In this document: positions 9,057 through 16,598 of the stretch, in pieces
Layout of the letters: each line of letters starts with the position of its first letter
Position numbering within the stretch: position 1 is the stretch's first letter
From: Bacillota bacterium
GTDB lineage: Bacteria > Bacillota > Dethiobacteria > DTU022 > UBA8154
Length of the DNA: 32,815 nucleotides
Assembly: GCA_012798895.1 (NCBI GenBank)
Contig: JAAZMI010000055.1
Span: forward strand, 1 to 32,815
Direction: 5' to 3'
Program-made: the position numbers and the translations under genes
The notes under the pieces: generated by a model
What the model was told of the DNA's origin: nothing
Databases searched by the model: none
Seen by the model: the letters and a program-made list of their open reading frames with translations, nothing else

Positions 9057-9983
9057 ATGTATCTCGATCTAATAGTAGCCCTAAATTTTATTGTAAATTA
9101 TTTCCTTTTATGGCTGACCGCTTTTGTCACGGAACAGAAAACTTCTACAGCCAGGCTGGTAGCCGGTTCTCTATTCGGCGCAGCATTTATTTTAATTGTT
9201 GCCTGGCCTACCTGGTATCCTCTTTATACCTGGCTTGGCAAGACGCTTCTTCCGCTATCAATGATCCTGCTCACCTTTCGGCCACGGTTTTTTGGCCAGG
9301 GCCTTCTCCTTCTGTTCACTTTTTATCTTTGTTCCTGTACATTGGGCGGATTGGTTTTGGCCTTCAGCCTATGGGGGGAATACCCCCTGGATTTTGCAAG
9401 GGGAATCTATTACCTGCCGGCACCTTTTCTTTATTACCTGCTTTTCTTTTCCGGTGTTCTAATATTTTTTTTGGCACGCGGTCTCAAACCTTTTTTAGTG
9501 GAAAAGTTTAATTTAAGTCTCCTATCAAGAGAATTTGAAGTGGAGATTGGATTTTGTGGGAAGAATAAAAAACTTTCCGCCTACTTGGATACAGGTAATA
9601 TGCTCCGGGAACCTTTTTCCGGATTACCCGTTGCCATCACCAATCATACTGTTATCCGGGAGATGCTTCCTCCGGAGAGCGGGCGGGTATTTGGCAACGG
9701 GGGGGAGATGAACTGGCTTTTGTGGGAAAAGCTGTTTGCCGGGAATGACGAGGCAACAAAATTTTATCTTATTCCCTACCATACGCTGCAAGGCAAAGGG
9801 TTTCTTTTGGGCTTTAAACCGGAAAAAATTAGAATATGGAAAAAGGGCCGGGACCTCGGTTTCTCGCAAGAATTAATTATGGGCGTTCAGCCAAAGCAAG
9901 TCCATCCTGCGGGGGAATATGATGTTCTACTGCCGCTGGAGATCTGGCGTTCTGCCTGTAAACAAGAAGGGTTAGGGTTATGA
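9057..9983 (+). CDS. spoIIGA: Sigma-E processing peptidase SpoIIGA
   Basis: Membrane aspartic protease at the sporulation septum that cleaves pro-sigma-E once signalled from the forespore. I start at ATG 9057 (308 residues) because AGGTGAGG (9047-9054) lies just upstream and the protein then opens with the family-like [19 protein letters not shown]. The frame is open back to GTG 8973, which would add residues unlike the family. Five membrane segments fill residues 1-140. The C-terminal half carries the aspartyl protease motif YLDTGN, with catalytic D178. Its stop overlaps the sigE start (ATGA). Confidence 0.94.
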   Translation: MYLDLIVALNFIVNYFLLWLTAFVTEQKTSTARLVAGSLFGAAFILIVAWPTWYPLYTWLGKTLLPLSMILLTFRPRFFGQGLLLLFTFYLCSCTLGGLVLAFSLWGEYPLDFARGIYYLPAPFLYYLLFFSGVLIFFLARGLKPFLVEKFNLSLLSREFEVEIGFCGKNKKLSAYLDTGNMLREPFSGLPVAITNHTVIREMLPPESGRVFGNGGEMNWLLWEKLFAGNDEATKFYLIPYHTLQGKGFLLGFKPEKIRIWKKGRDLGFSQELIMGVQPKQVHPAGEYDVLLPLEIWRSACKQEGLGL

Positions 9984-10714
9984 AAATAATTTTACTGTTA
10001 CAGCGCTGGAAAACGAAATTAACATTTCTATATTTCAGCCGTAAACTGGGTTTGCCATACAGTAGGATGGTCTACTATGTTTCAAGCAGCAAGGCGCTTC
10101 CTTCTCCCCTTTCTCCAGAAGAAGAACATACGCTTCTGGAACGCCTTAAAATTGGAGAAGAGGATGTCCGGAACGTTTTTATCGAGCGCAATCTACGCCT
10201 CGTGGTCTATATTGCCCGCAAATTTGAAAACACGGGGGTATATATAGACGATCTGGTTTCTATCGGCACGATTGGCTTGATCAAAGCTGTAAATACTTTT
10301 GATCCCCACAAAAAAATTAAACTCGCTACCTATGCTTCCAAATGTATAGAAAATGAAATATTAATGTTTCTGCGGAGAAATAATAAGATTAGGGCGGAGA
10401 TCTCCTTTGATGAACCCCTGAATGTTGATTGGGACGGCAATGAATTGCTGCTTTCAGATGTTCTCGGGACGGAGAGCGATCTGGTTGTCCGCAACCTGGA
10501 AAGCGAAGTGGATCGAAAACTGCTCTACTTAGCGATGGAGAAGCTTGCACCCCGCGAAAAAAGGATCATGCAGTTGCGATTTGGGCTCAACAACGGGCAA
10601 GAGAAGACACAAAAGGAGGTGGCCGATCTTCTGGGCATCTCTCAATCCTATATCTCGCGCCTGGAAAAACGCATTATCAAGCGTTTAAAAAAAGAAATCA
10701 AAAAAATGGAATAG
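9980..10714 (+). CDS. sigE: RNA polymerase sporulation sigma factor SigE (pro-form)
   Basis: Early mother-cell sigma factor, made as an inactive precursor. The 244 residues align almost end to end with Bacillus subtilis SigE. An amphipathic pro-sequence of about 30 residues ends near the [11 protein letters not shown] region, where SpoIIGA should cut. Region 2 reads [19 protein letters not shown] through [14 protein letters not shown], and the region 4 helix-turn-helix is [19 protein letters not shown]. The start ATG overlaps the spoIIGA stop, so protease and substrate are co-translated as in other spore formers. Confidence 0.97.
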   Translation: MKIILLLQRWKTKLTFLYFSRKLGLPYSRMVYYVSSSKALPSPLSPEEEHTLLERLKIGEEDVRNVFIERNLRLVVYIARKFENTGVYIDDLVSIGTIGLIKAVNTFDPHKKIKLATYASKCIENEILMFLRRNNKIRAEISFDEPLNVDWDGNELLLSDVLGTESDLVVRNLESEVDRKLLYLAMEKLAPREKRIMQLRFGLNNGQEKTQKEVADLLGISQSYISRLEKRIIKRLKKEIKKME

Positions 10715-10723
10715 ACCTCTCCG

Positions 10724-10752
10724 GTATAAAATTAGATGCTCAGGAAATACTT
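10724..10752 (+). promoter_or_regulatory. Sigma-F/G-type promoter of sigG
   Basis: GTATA (10724-10728) and GGAAATACTT (10743-10752) match the forespore consensus GYWTA and GGNRANANTW, with a 14-base spacer, close to the usual 15. The predicted start is near 10759. In Bacillus subtilis sigG is switched on by sigma-F and then by itself. Read-through from the spoIIGA-sigE operon is also possible because no terminator separates the genes. Confidence 0.55.
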
Positions 10753-10813
10753 CTATTGAGGATCCAAAGTACAAGATATAGCCAAGTCACTGCCAGAGGA
10801 GAGGATATCCCCG

Positions 10814-11584
10814 GTGAATAAAGTCGAAATTTGCGGCGTAAATACTGCCAAACTGCCGGTTTTAAAAAACAGTGAAATGCGCAAGTTATTTACCAAGATG
10901 CTCAATGGGGATAAAGGGGCCCGGGAAAAGCTGGTCAATGGGAACTTAAGGCTTGTTTTAAGCGTTATCCAACGCTTTAACAACAGGGGGGAATACGTTG
11001 ATGATCTTTTTCAGGTGGGCTGCGTGGGCCTGATCAAGGCCATCGATAATTTTGATTTAAAACAGAATGTAAGGTTTTCTACCTATGCTGTACCCATGAT
11101 CGTCGGAGAGATACGCCGTTACCTAAGGGATAACACCCCGGTAAGGGTAAGCAGATCTCTGAGGGATATCGCCTATAAAGTGCTGCAGATTAGGGATCAG
11201 TTGGCCTATAAATTTTCGAGGGAGCCCACCCTGGAGGAGATATCCCAGGAGATCCTAGTGAGCAGAGAAGAGATCATCTTTGCCCTTGATTCCATCCAAG
11301 AACCGGTCTCTCTTTTTGAGCCCATCTTTCATGACGGGGGCGACCCTATTTTCGTTATGGATCAGATCAGCGATGATAAGATCCAGGATGAAAAATGGCT
11401 GAATGTGCTCTCCATTAAGGATGCTCTGCAAAAATTGAACGACAGGGAAAAATTGATCCTGACGCTCCGGTTTTACCGGGGGAAAACGCAGATGGAGGTA
11501 GCCGACGAGATCGGCATCTCCCAGGCACAGGTTTCACGCCTCGAAAAATCGGCGTTGGGGCAACTGCGAAAACATATCCAGTAG
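10814..11584 (+). CDS. sigG: RNA polymerase sporulation sigma factor SigG
   Basis: Late forespore sigma factor. GTG 10814 follows AGAGGAGAGG (10795-10804). The 256 residues open with NKVEICGVNTAKLPVLKN, the N-terminal signature of SigG that includes the region contacted by its inhibitors. Region 2 is NGNLRLVLSVIQRFNNRGEY through VPMIVGEIRRYLRDN, region 3 is RVSRSLRDIAYK, and the region 4 helix-turn-helix is MEVADEIGISQAQVSRLEK. Length matches the Bacillus subtilis protein closely. It lies 99 bases after sigE, with its own forespore-type promoter in between. Confidence 0.97.
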   Translation: MNKVEICGVNTAKLPVLKNSEMRKLFTKMLNGDKGAREKLVNGNLRLVLSVIQRFNNRGEYVDDLFQVGCVGLIKAIDNFDLKQNVRFSTYAVPMIVGEIRRYLRDNTPVRVSRSLRDIAYKVLQIRDQLAYKFSREPTLEEISQEILVSREEIIFALDSIQEPVSLFEPIFHDGGDPIFVMDQISDDKIQDEKWLNVLSIKDALQKLNDREKLILTLRFYRGKTQMEVADEIGISQAQVSRLEKSALGQLRKHIQ

Positions 11585-11627
11585 ATTTATTTAAGGTTAT
11601 CATCTTAAAAACAAAGGAGGGTAAACC

Positions 11628-11855
11628 ATGCAGGGAAATAAGAATAGATTTTACAGTTACCTACGTCTGTTGTTGTTGGGGTTCGTTCTTTTCAGTTTTT
11701 CATTCAAGTTCTCCCTGCAAGAGGGAAAGCTGGCCTTTGCCTACAATACATATAATCTTGAACGCAGTTCGGCCCATGAAAGACTGGTACAAAACCCTGC
11801 AGTAAGCGAAGAAGCCGATAGCGGTTTTGAAAATAATTCCATAGGGATCTTTTAG
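11628..11855 (+). CDS. Small secreted or membrane protein of unknown function
   Basis: I do not recognise this 75-residue protein. It has a very good ribosome site (AAAGGAGGG before the ATG), so translation is likely. The N-terminus is basic (K5, R7, R13), followed by a hydrophobic core at about 14-26 and an AFA motif at 36-38 that could be a type I signal peptidase site. That would leave a hydrophilic peptide of about 37 residues, rich in N, S and E and without cysteine. Alternatively it stays membrane-anchored. It starts 43 bases after sigG and is followed by a strong terminator, so it is probably expressed with sigG in the forespore. Confidence 0.7.
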   Translation: MQGNKNRFYSYLRLLLLGFVLFSFSFKFSLQEGKLAFAYNTYNLERSSAHERLVQNPAVSEEADSGFENNSIGIF

Positions 11856-11898
11856 GAATAGATCCCTATCTTCAAAAAAAGAATAAAAAAATAAGACG

Positions 11899-11937
11899 AT
11901 CCCCTGCCGGCGTCATAGCCAGCGGCGGGGGATTTTT
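11899..11937 (+). terminator. Intrinsic terminator closing the sigG operon
   Basis: ATCCCCTGCCG (11899-11909) pairs with CGGCGGGGGAT (11923-11933), an 11-bp stem with one G-U pair, followed by a T run. It ends the spoIIGA-sigE-sigG-small-protein unit. Confidence 0.85.
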
Positions 11938-12007
11938 CTGTATCGCCGGCAGAGGCCGGCATTCGTTCTGTTGTTCTAATTTTTAAGTTATGTTTTAGAA
12001 GCGAAAG

Positions 12008-12018
12008 TATAATATAAT
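12008..12018 (+). promoter_or_regulatory. Possible promoter -10 region of ylmC
   Basis: Two overlapping TATAAT hexamers (12008-12013 and 12013-12018) lie about 50 bases before ylmC and after a terminator, where a promoter is needed. No good -35 box is visible in the AT-rich upstream stretch, so the sigma factor is unclear. Confidence 0.4.
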
Positions 12019-12066
12019 AGTATAGTAACGAGGGCTGCGATCAGCCGGCGGGGAGGGAAACACGGT

Positions 12067-12318
12067 ATGGTTCGTCTCAGTGATCTGCGCGATCGGGATG
12101 TGATTAACCTCGATGGCAAAAGGTTGGGCGTGATCAGCGATCTGGATCTGGATCTGGAAAATGGGAGGATCAGGGCGCTTGTTCTACCGGGGTCGGGGGG
12201 GTTTATGGGGATGCTCGGTGCCCGCAAAAACGATCTGATTATTCCTTGGGAGCAGGTGCGAAAAATCGGTGTGGATGCCATTCTCGTTGATTATCCCATC
12301 GAATTTGAAAGGGGCTAG
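12067..12318 (+). CDS. ylmC: YlmC/YmxH family PRC-barrel protein
   Basis: Small 83-residue single-domain PRC-barrel protein of the YlmC/YmxH sporulation-associated family. The sequence is one compact barrel: VRLSDLRDRDVINLDGKRLG, then the repeated-acidic SDLDLDLENGRI, then DLIIPWEQVRKIGVDAILVD. GGGGAGGG lies a few bases before ATG 12067. Its position directly after the sigG unit is the same as in Bacillus subtilis, where the function is poorly defined. No membrane segment is present. It is followed by a separate promoter for the next gene. Confidence 0.9.
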   Translation: MVRLSDLRDRDVINLDGKRLGVISDLDLDLENGRIRALVLPGSGGFMGMLGARKNDLIIPWEQVRKIGVDAILVDYPIEFERG

Positions 12319-12321
12319 GAT

Positions 12322-12350
12322 TGGACAGACCGCGGGGGCTTTAATATAAT
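12322..12350 (+). promoter_or_regulatory. Sigma-A-type promoter of the NrdD-like gene
   Basis: TGGACA (12322-12327; 5 of 6 to TTGACA) and TATAAT (12345-12350; perfect) are 17 bases apart. The predicted start is near 12357, about 55 bases before the coding start. This gives the NrdD-HlyD-ylmE block a vegetative promoter of its own. Confidence 0.7.
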
Positions 12351-12411
12351 GAATTTAATGATCTACAAAGGCCCGGCGGCGGTAGGCCGGCCGGCGTGAG
12401 GGGGTGGTAAT

Positions 12412-14277
12412 TTGGTGGGGGATGCTTTCCCTTTTAAAGAGATCTGCAAAAGAGATGGGAGAGTGGTGCCCTTTGATCCCCTTAAGATTACGCAGGCTAT
12501 CTTCAAGGCGGCAAAGGCCGTGGGCGGAGAGGATTATGCCCTGGCTAAGGAGTTGACGGGGGAGGTCATCGCTTATCTTCAGGGGCAGCAGATTGCCGGG
12601 CTGATCCCGACAGTGGAAGAGATCCAGGATGCAGTGGAAAAGATTCTCATCGAAAGAGGACATGCCCGGACGGCAAAAGCCTATATCTTATACCGGGCGA
12701 AGAGAACCCGTATCCGGGAAGCCAAATCAGAGCTTATGGATGTCGTTAAAGATATACTGCTCTTCGAGGGAGATCGGGGCCAGGATGAACATAGCCAGTA
12801 CTCACCGGCCGGAAAGATGCATCAGATTGCTTTGGCGGCCAGCCAAAAATACTATTTCGATAATTTGCTGCCGGCGGAGATCGCGGCTGCCCATCAACTG
12901 GGTAGTTTTCATATACATTGCCCGGGTTATTATAGTAAAACTTTGGATTCTTTGCAGTTGGATCTGTTCCCCGTGCTTAAAAAGGGTTTTGATCTGCATG
13001 AAAAGGCTCCGCCCGGCGATTTCTTAGCGATGCTTTGGAGAGTGGCCCTGCTTCTACAGAAAAATCAGCATGATCTCTTTGGTGAACAGGCCCTGCCTTT
13101 TTTTGACTGTGTGCTGGCCAGGCTGTGGCGCACCTTTAAGATAAAAGCTTCGAAAAAGGAGCTGCGGGCTGGAATATATACATTTATCGATTTTTTGGGA
13201 GCCCTTTCCTATATAGGTGGGAGTGCGCTGCGTTGTAGCATACAGTTGGGGCTGGATCAGACCCCGGAAGGAAGAGAGATTGCCGGGATTATTTTAGATG
13301 GTATTATGGCCCGTAAAGAAAAAAGTGGTGCCTGGCCAAAGTATATTTTTGTGCTGCAGAAAGGAATAAATTTTTCTAACGGCGATCCCAATTATGATCT
13401 ATATAAACAGGCCTTAAGGGCAGCAATCGCTGTTGGTAGCCCTTCATTTTTAGTCTGTAATGTACCCCACAGTGCCCCCGGTTTTCCTGATCCGGCGGGG
13501 CCGTGTTCTTTTGGCAACGGGTTGCGGGTGTCGGGCAACAGGTGCGGCCCGGAAGGGGGGAAAAAAAGGGGAAACATCGCCTCTTTGACCATTAATTTGC
13601 CGCGATTGGCCTTGAGTACCCGTGCGGATGATCTGTTTTTTGTAGAGTTGGACCGCCTGCTGCGCCTGGGGGTGCGCCAGTTGCTGCACCGTTTTGAGGT
13701 GCTGACCTCCTTGCAATGCAAGGATCTGCCTTTTCTGATGGGCAACAAACTCTATCAGGGAAGCGAGAGCCTGGCCCCCTGGGAAAGCATTCAAGAATCT
13801 TTGAAAAACGGCCTTTTGACATTTAATATTGCCGGCTTGCCGGAGACCCTGCGGGTCTTGGCCGGCACAGGGCAGAAGAAGGAGCAGGCTGCTGTTGGGA
13901 TGGCGGTTGAAGTTTTGCGGCATCTCTCCCGGCGCGTCCGATCTTTTGCAGAGGAGTATGAGCTAAACATTGCCCTGTGCGGGGTGGAAACCGAGGACAA
14001 GTTGTCGCGTTTTGTCGAAAAGGACCGCCATGAATTTGGCATGGTCTCCGGTGTTACAGATAAGGATTTCTACAATTCTAATTTTATTCTATTTCAAGAA
14101 GATGCCGGCCTCGCTGATAAGATTGCCCTCGAGGCGGCGATCCACCAACATTGCTCCGCCGGGCACGAATCCCGTGTCATCTTGCTTTCCGGCATGGAGG
14201 CCGAAGGGGCGGAGGAGATGGTTCGGGGACTGGTGGAGGCCGGGATTGATTATCTATCGCTTAACACGCTTTGTTAA
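12412..14277 (+). CDS. ATP-cone NrdD-like protein without glycyl-radical domain
   Basis: Homologue of anaerobic class III ribonucleotide reductase, probably not a working one. TTG 12412 or GTG 12415 follows GAGGGGGTGG (12398-12407). Residues about 7-95 are an ATP-cone (CKRDGRVVPFDPLKI to YILYRAKRTRIREAK). The NrdD barrel follows, with GSFHIH at 164-169, a GPCSFGNGL motif (Cys365) at the likely thiyl-cysteine site, and NIASLTINLPRLAL. The usual HIHD is HIHC, and the NCC-type cysteines after it are replaced (TLDSLQLDL). The 621-residue protein stops at DYLSLNTLC, just where the zinc CxxC pairs and the RxxGY glycyl-radical loop should begin; no remnant follows in any frame. A nucleotide-sensing role is conceivable but unproven. 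Confidence 0.85.
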   Translation: MVGDAFPFKEICKRDGRVVPFDPLKITQAIFKAAKAVGGEDYALAKELTGEVIAYLQGQQIAGLIPTVEEIQDAVEKILIERGHARTAKAYILYRAKRTRIREAKSELMDVVKDILLFEGDRGQDEHSQYSPAGKMHQIALAASQKYYFDNLLPAEIAAAHQLGSFHIHCPGYYSKTLDSLQLDLFPVLKKGFDLHEKAPPGDFLAMLWRVALLLQKNQHDLFGEQALPFFDCVLARLWRTFKIKASKKELRAGIYTFIDFLGALSYIGGSALRCSIQLGLDQTPEGREIAGIILDGIMARKEKSGAWPKYIFVLQKGINFSNGDPNYDLYKQALRAAIAVGSPSFLVCNVPHSAPGFPDPAGPCSFGNGLRVSGNRCGPEGGKKRGNIASLTINLPRLALSTRADDLFFVELDRLLRLGVRQLLHRFEVLTSLQCKDLPFLMGNKLYQGSESLAPWESIQESLKNGLLTFNIAGLPETLRVLAGTGQKKEQAAVGMAVEVLRHLSRRVRSFAEEYELNIALCGVETEDKLSRFVEKDRHEFGMVSGVTDKDFYNSNFILFQEDAGLADKIALEAAIHQHCSAGHESRVILLSGMEAEGAEEMVRGLVEAGIDYLSLNTLC

Positions 14278-14334
14278 GGGGCGGTATGGCGGGAAAACCG
14301 GCACAGTTTTTTCCCGGGGTAGCGGGGTGATGAA

Positions 14335-15498
14335 ATGAGGAGAAGAAAACCAAGAGCCGGGCCCAGGCCTTCTTACCTGAAGGTGATCGAGGGCCAGGGC
14401 CGGGGAGAAACCGTGCCCGCAAAGGCCGGGATGGAAAACAGGGGATCGCAGGGGCCGGTGTATTTTCTTTTGTTTTCGCTGGCGTCTATTTTGATCGTGC
14501 AGATGCTTATCGGCTGGGTTTGGGGGCCAACCACCCATAGCTCTCTTCACACTGTTTCTGTTGTTGAAAGCAAGGCCGATATCTCTTTTCCTATATCGGG
14601 GATCATCACTTTTAAAGAAAAGGTTCTCCTCGCTCCTTGTGCAGGGTTTGTATATTACAATATTAACGGCGGGCAGAGGGTTCCCGTGGATAAGGAACTG
14701 GCAATAATCTCTGCTTCCCCCCTGGAAAAGGAGGCTAAAACTGAGGGTAATGGTACGGCAGGGGCGGAGGCATCGTTGCAACGTTTCAAGGGATGGTTTT
14801 GGGGGGAAGAAAGGGAAGAGGGGCAAGACCGGGGGCATGCACATCTTTCACCTATCCACGAAGAGGTCAAAATCTATGCACCGGAACCCGGCCTGGTCAG
14901 CCTGAATTTTGAGGGCCTGGAAGGATTTGGGCCGCAGGGCGGCTTCCCGTATTTTTCGGCGAAAGAGTTACAAGATAAAGTATGCCCGGCGGATTCTCTT
15001 CGCTCCGGGGACAGGGTGTGCCGTTCCCAACCCCTGCTCAAGATTATCGATAATTATTACTGGTATTACAGCGTTGTTCTTCCCCGGGATCCGGGGCAAC
15101 TGATTGCCGAAAAGCCCAAGGTGAAGTTTTATTTTTCTTTTGCTCCGGAGACCCCCGTCTGGGGTGAACAGGTGGAGCTGAAAGAAAACGATACGGATGG
15201 TACGCTGTTGGTAACATGGCGCATCGATCGGGAGATACCCGGTCTTTATAATCAACGCTGTTGTAAAGCAGAGATCGTCTACGAGGAAAAACCGGGGGTG
15301 CTCGTGCCCAAGAGCGCCCTTGTGGAGGCCGGGGAAAAACAGGGGGTCTACTATTTGGAAAAAGGAGCGGTGCATTTCCGTGAGATCGAGCTCCTTCTTG
15401 AAAAAGGGGAGGATGTCTTCATCAAAAGTTGGGATGGACAACAGAGAATAATAGCCAACCCGGAGAGCGTCAAAGAAGGCCAACGGTTTAGATGGTAG
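14335..15498 (+). CDS. HlyD-like membrane-anchored periplasmic adaptor-type protein
   Basis: 387-residue bitopic protein. A basic cytoplasmic tail of about 40 residues (RRRKPRAGPRPSYLKV) is followed by one membrane segment at about 42-63 and a large extracytoplasmic part. That part resembles HlyD/RND adaptor beta-barrel and lipoyl-like segments: LLAPCAGFVYYNINGGQRV and ILV/VPKSALVE followed by GVYYLEKG. No coiled-coil hairpin or partner transporter gene is present. Proteins of this type sit next to ylmE in many Clostridia (from memory of the gene order), with unknown role. The ATG follows GGGGTGA (14324-14330). It is probably co-transcribed with the NrdD-like gene upstream and ylmE 10-20 bases downstream. 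Confidence 0.75.
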   Translation: MRRRKPRAGPRPSYLKVIEGQGRGETVPAKAGMENRGSQGPVYFLLFSLASILIVQMLIGWVWGPTTHSSLHTVSVVESKADISFPISGIITFKEKVLLAPCAGFVYYNINGGQRVPVDKELAIISASPLEKEAKTEGNGTAGAEASLQRFKGWFWGEEREEGQDRGHAHLSPIHEEVKIYAPEPGLVSLNFEGLEGFGPQGGFPYFSAKELQDKVCPADSLRSGDRVCRSQPLLKIIDNYYWYYSVVLPRDPGQLIAEKPKVKFYFSFAPETPVWGEQVELKENDTDGTLLVTWRIDREIPGLYNQRCCKAEIVYEEKPGVLVPKSALVEAGEKQGVYYLEKGAVHFREIELLLEKGEDVFIKSWDGQQRIIANPESVKEGQRFRW

Positions 15499-15520
15499 CA
15501 TTAAAGGAGTGTATGTAGTG

Positions 15521-16195
15521 ATGCTTGAAAAAAATTTGGCAGCAGTGCGGGAACGTCTGCAGAAGGCCGCGGCTAAGAGAGGGGCTTCCTTGGGGGATAT
15601 CACCCTCGTTGCTGCAACCAAAACCGTGCCGGTAACGACAATCCGCCGGGCGTATGCCCTGGGGATGGCACATTTCGGAGAAAATCGCCTGCAGGAAGCC
15701 GAGGAGAAGATTGGCGCCCTGCCTCCCGCCATCCATTGGCATTTTATCGGCCACCTACAGACCAACAAGGTAAAAAAAGTATTGCCTGCTTTTGAACTTA
15801 TCCATTCTCTGGATCGGATGAGATTGGCCCGCAGGATACAGAGAGAGGGAGAAAAGATCGACAGGAAGATAGATGTCCTTTTACAGGTGAATATCGGTTT
15901 AGAAAAGAGCAAACAAGGCTTCCACCCGGGAGAAGTAGAAGATGCCCTGACCGAATTGGCCACTTTTTCCCACCTACGAATATTGGGTTTGATGGCTATT
16001 GCCCCTTTTTTTGATGATCCGGAAGAGACCCGGCCTTATTTTCGTCATCTCTCCGATCTTTCCAAGCAGATCCAGATCCCGGGGGTTGCGATGAAATATC
16101 TTTCCATGGGTATGAGCAACGATTTTGAGGTGGCGGTAGAGGAAGGAGCAAACATGGTGCGTTTAGGCAGCATTCTTTTTGGCGAACGACATTAG
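15521..16195 (+). CDS. ylmE: YggS/YlmE family PLP homeostasis protein
   Basis: Single-domain TIM-barrel protein that binds pyridoxal 5'-phosphate and keeps PLP and amino-acid pools balanced, with no known enzymatic reaction. I use ATG 15521 (224 residues). GTG 15518 and GTG 15509 are in-frame alternatives behind AAAGGAG (15503-15509). The PLP lysine is K34 in LVAATKTVP. Further motifs are GENRLQEAEEK, WHFIGHLQTNK, SLDR, VNIGLEKSKQGF, LMAIAPF and LSMGMSNDFEVAVEEGANMVRLGSILFG, all typical of the family. In Bacillus subtilis ylmF/sepF follows; here ylmG follows directly. Confidence 0.95.
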   Translation: MLEKNLAAVRERLQKAAAKRGASLGDITLVAATKTVPVTTIRRAYALGMAHFGENRLQEAEEKIGALPPAIHWHFIGHLQTNKVKKVLPAFELIHSLDRMRLARRIQREGEKIDRKIDVLLQVNIGLEKSKQGFHPGEVEDALTELATFSHLRILGLMAIAPFFDDPEETRPYFRHLSDLSKQIQIPGVAMKYLSMGMSNDFEVAVEEGANMVRLGSILFGERH

Positions 16196-16247
16196 ATCTA
16201 ACACAGATCGGGTGCTCTAGGCAGGGCTTCCAATGTAATCGGAAAGG

Positions 16248-16535
16248 GTGATTAAAATTTATTTTAAAGGTTTTGTCAACCTCCTTTTTGAACTGTTATA
16301 CATCTTAATTATCATCCGCCTTCTCTTCAGTTTTTTGCCGGTAAGCTCTTTTAGTATTCCTTTTCTAAACAATTTTTTTCGTTTCACATACCAGATTACA
16401 GAACCTATCCTGGCCCCTTTTCGCAACCTCATTCCCTCTCTTAGGGCGGGTGGCGGGGCCCGCATAGATTTTTCCCCTATTCTTGCCCTGTTGGTGTTGA
16501 GCCTGGTGCGTCGTTTCCTATTGGGTATGCTTTAA
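16248..16535 (+). CDS. ylmG: YggT/YlmG family membrane protein
   Basis: Small integral membrane protein of 95 residues with two hydrophobic stretches, about 9-30 (FVNLLFELLYILIIIRLLF) and about 75-93. Between them lie the YggT hallmarks ITEPILAPFRNLIPS and GGARIDFSPILALLVL. Family members affect division-site or nucleoid organisation in bacteria and chloroplasts, but their biochemistry is unclear. GTG 16248 abuts its purine-rich ribosome site GGAAAGG, an unusually tight spacing, so the exact start is uncertain. It sits between ylmE and ylmH. Confidence 0.92.
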   Translation: MIKIYFKGFVNLLFELLYILIIIRLLFSFLPVSSFSIPFLNNFFRFTYQITEPILAPFRNLIPSLRAGGGARIDFSPILALLVLSLVRRFLLGML

Positions 16536-16598
16536 CCTAAGATGCGGAGTAAAAAATGAAAGGTGTTTTCCACTTTTATCCCGGGAAGGGGGAAGGCG

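Noticed and set aside
14278-14334. Frameshifted remnant of the NrdD glycyl-radical domain
   Set aside because: None of the three plus frames shows CxxC pairs or an RxxGY motif, so the domain is absent rather than shifted.
14968-15963. Minus-strand frame of 331 codons opposite the HlyD-like gene and ylmE
   Set aside because: It spans two well-supported plus-strand genes and its translation has no recognisable domain.
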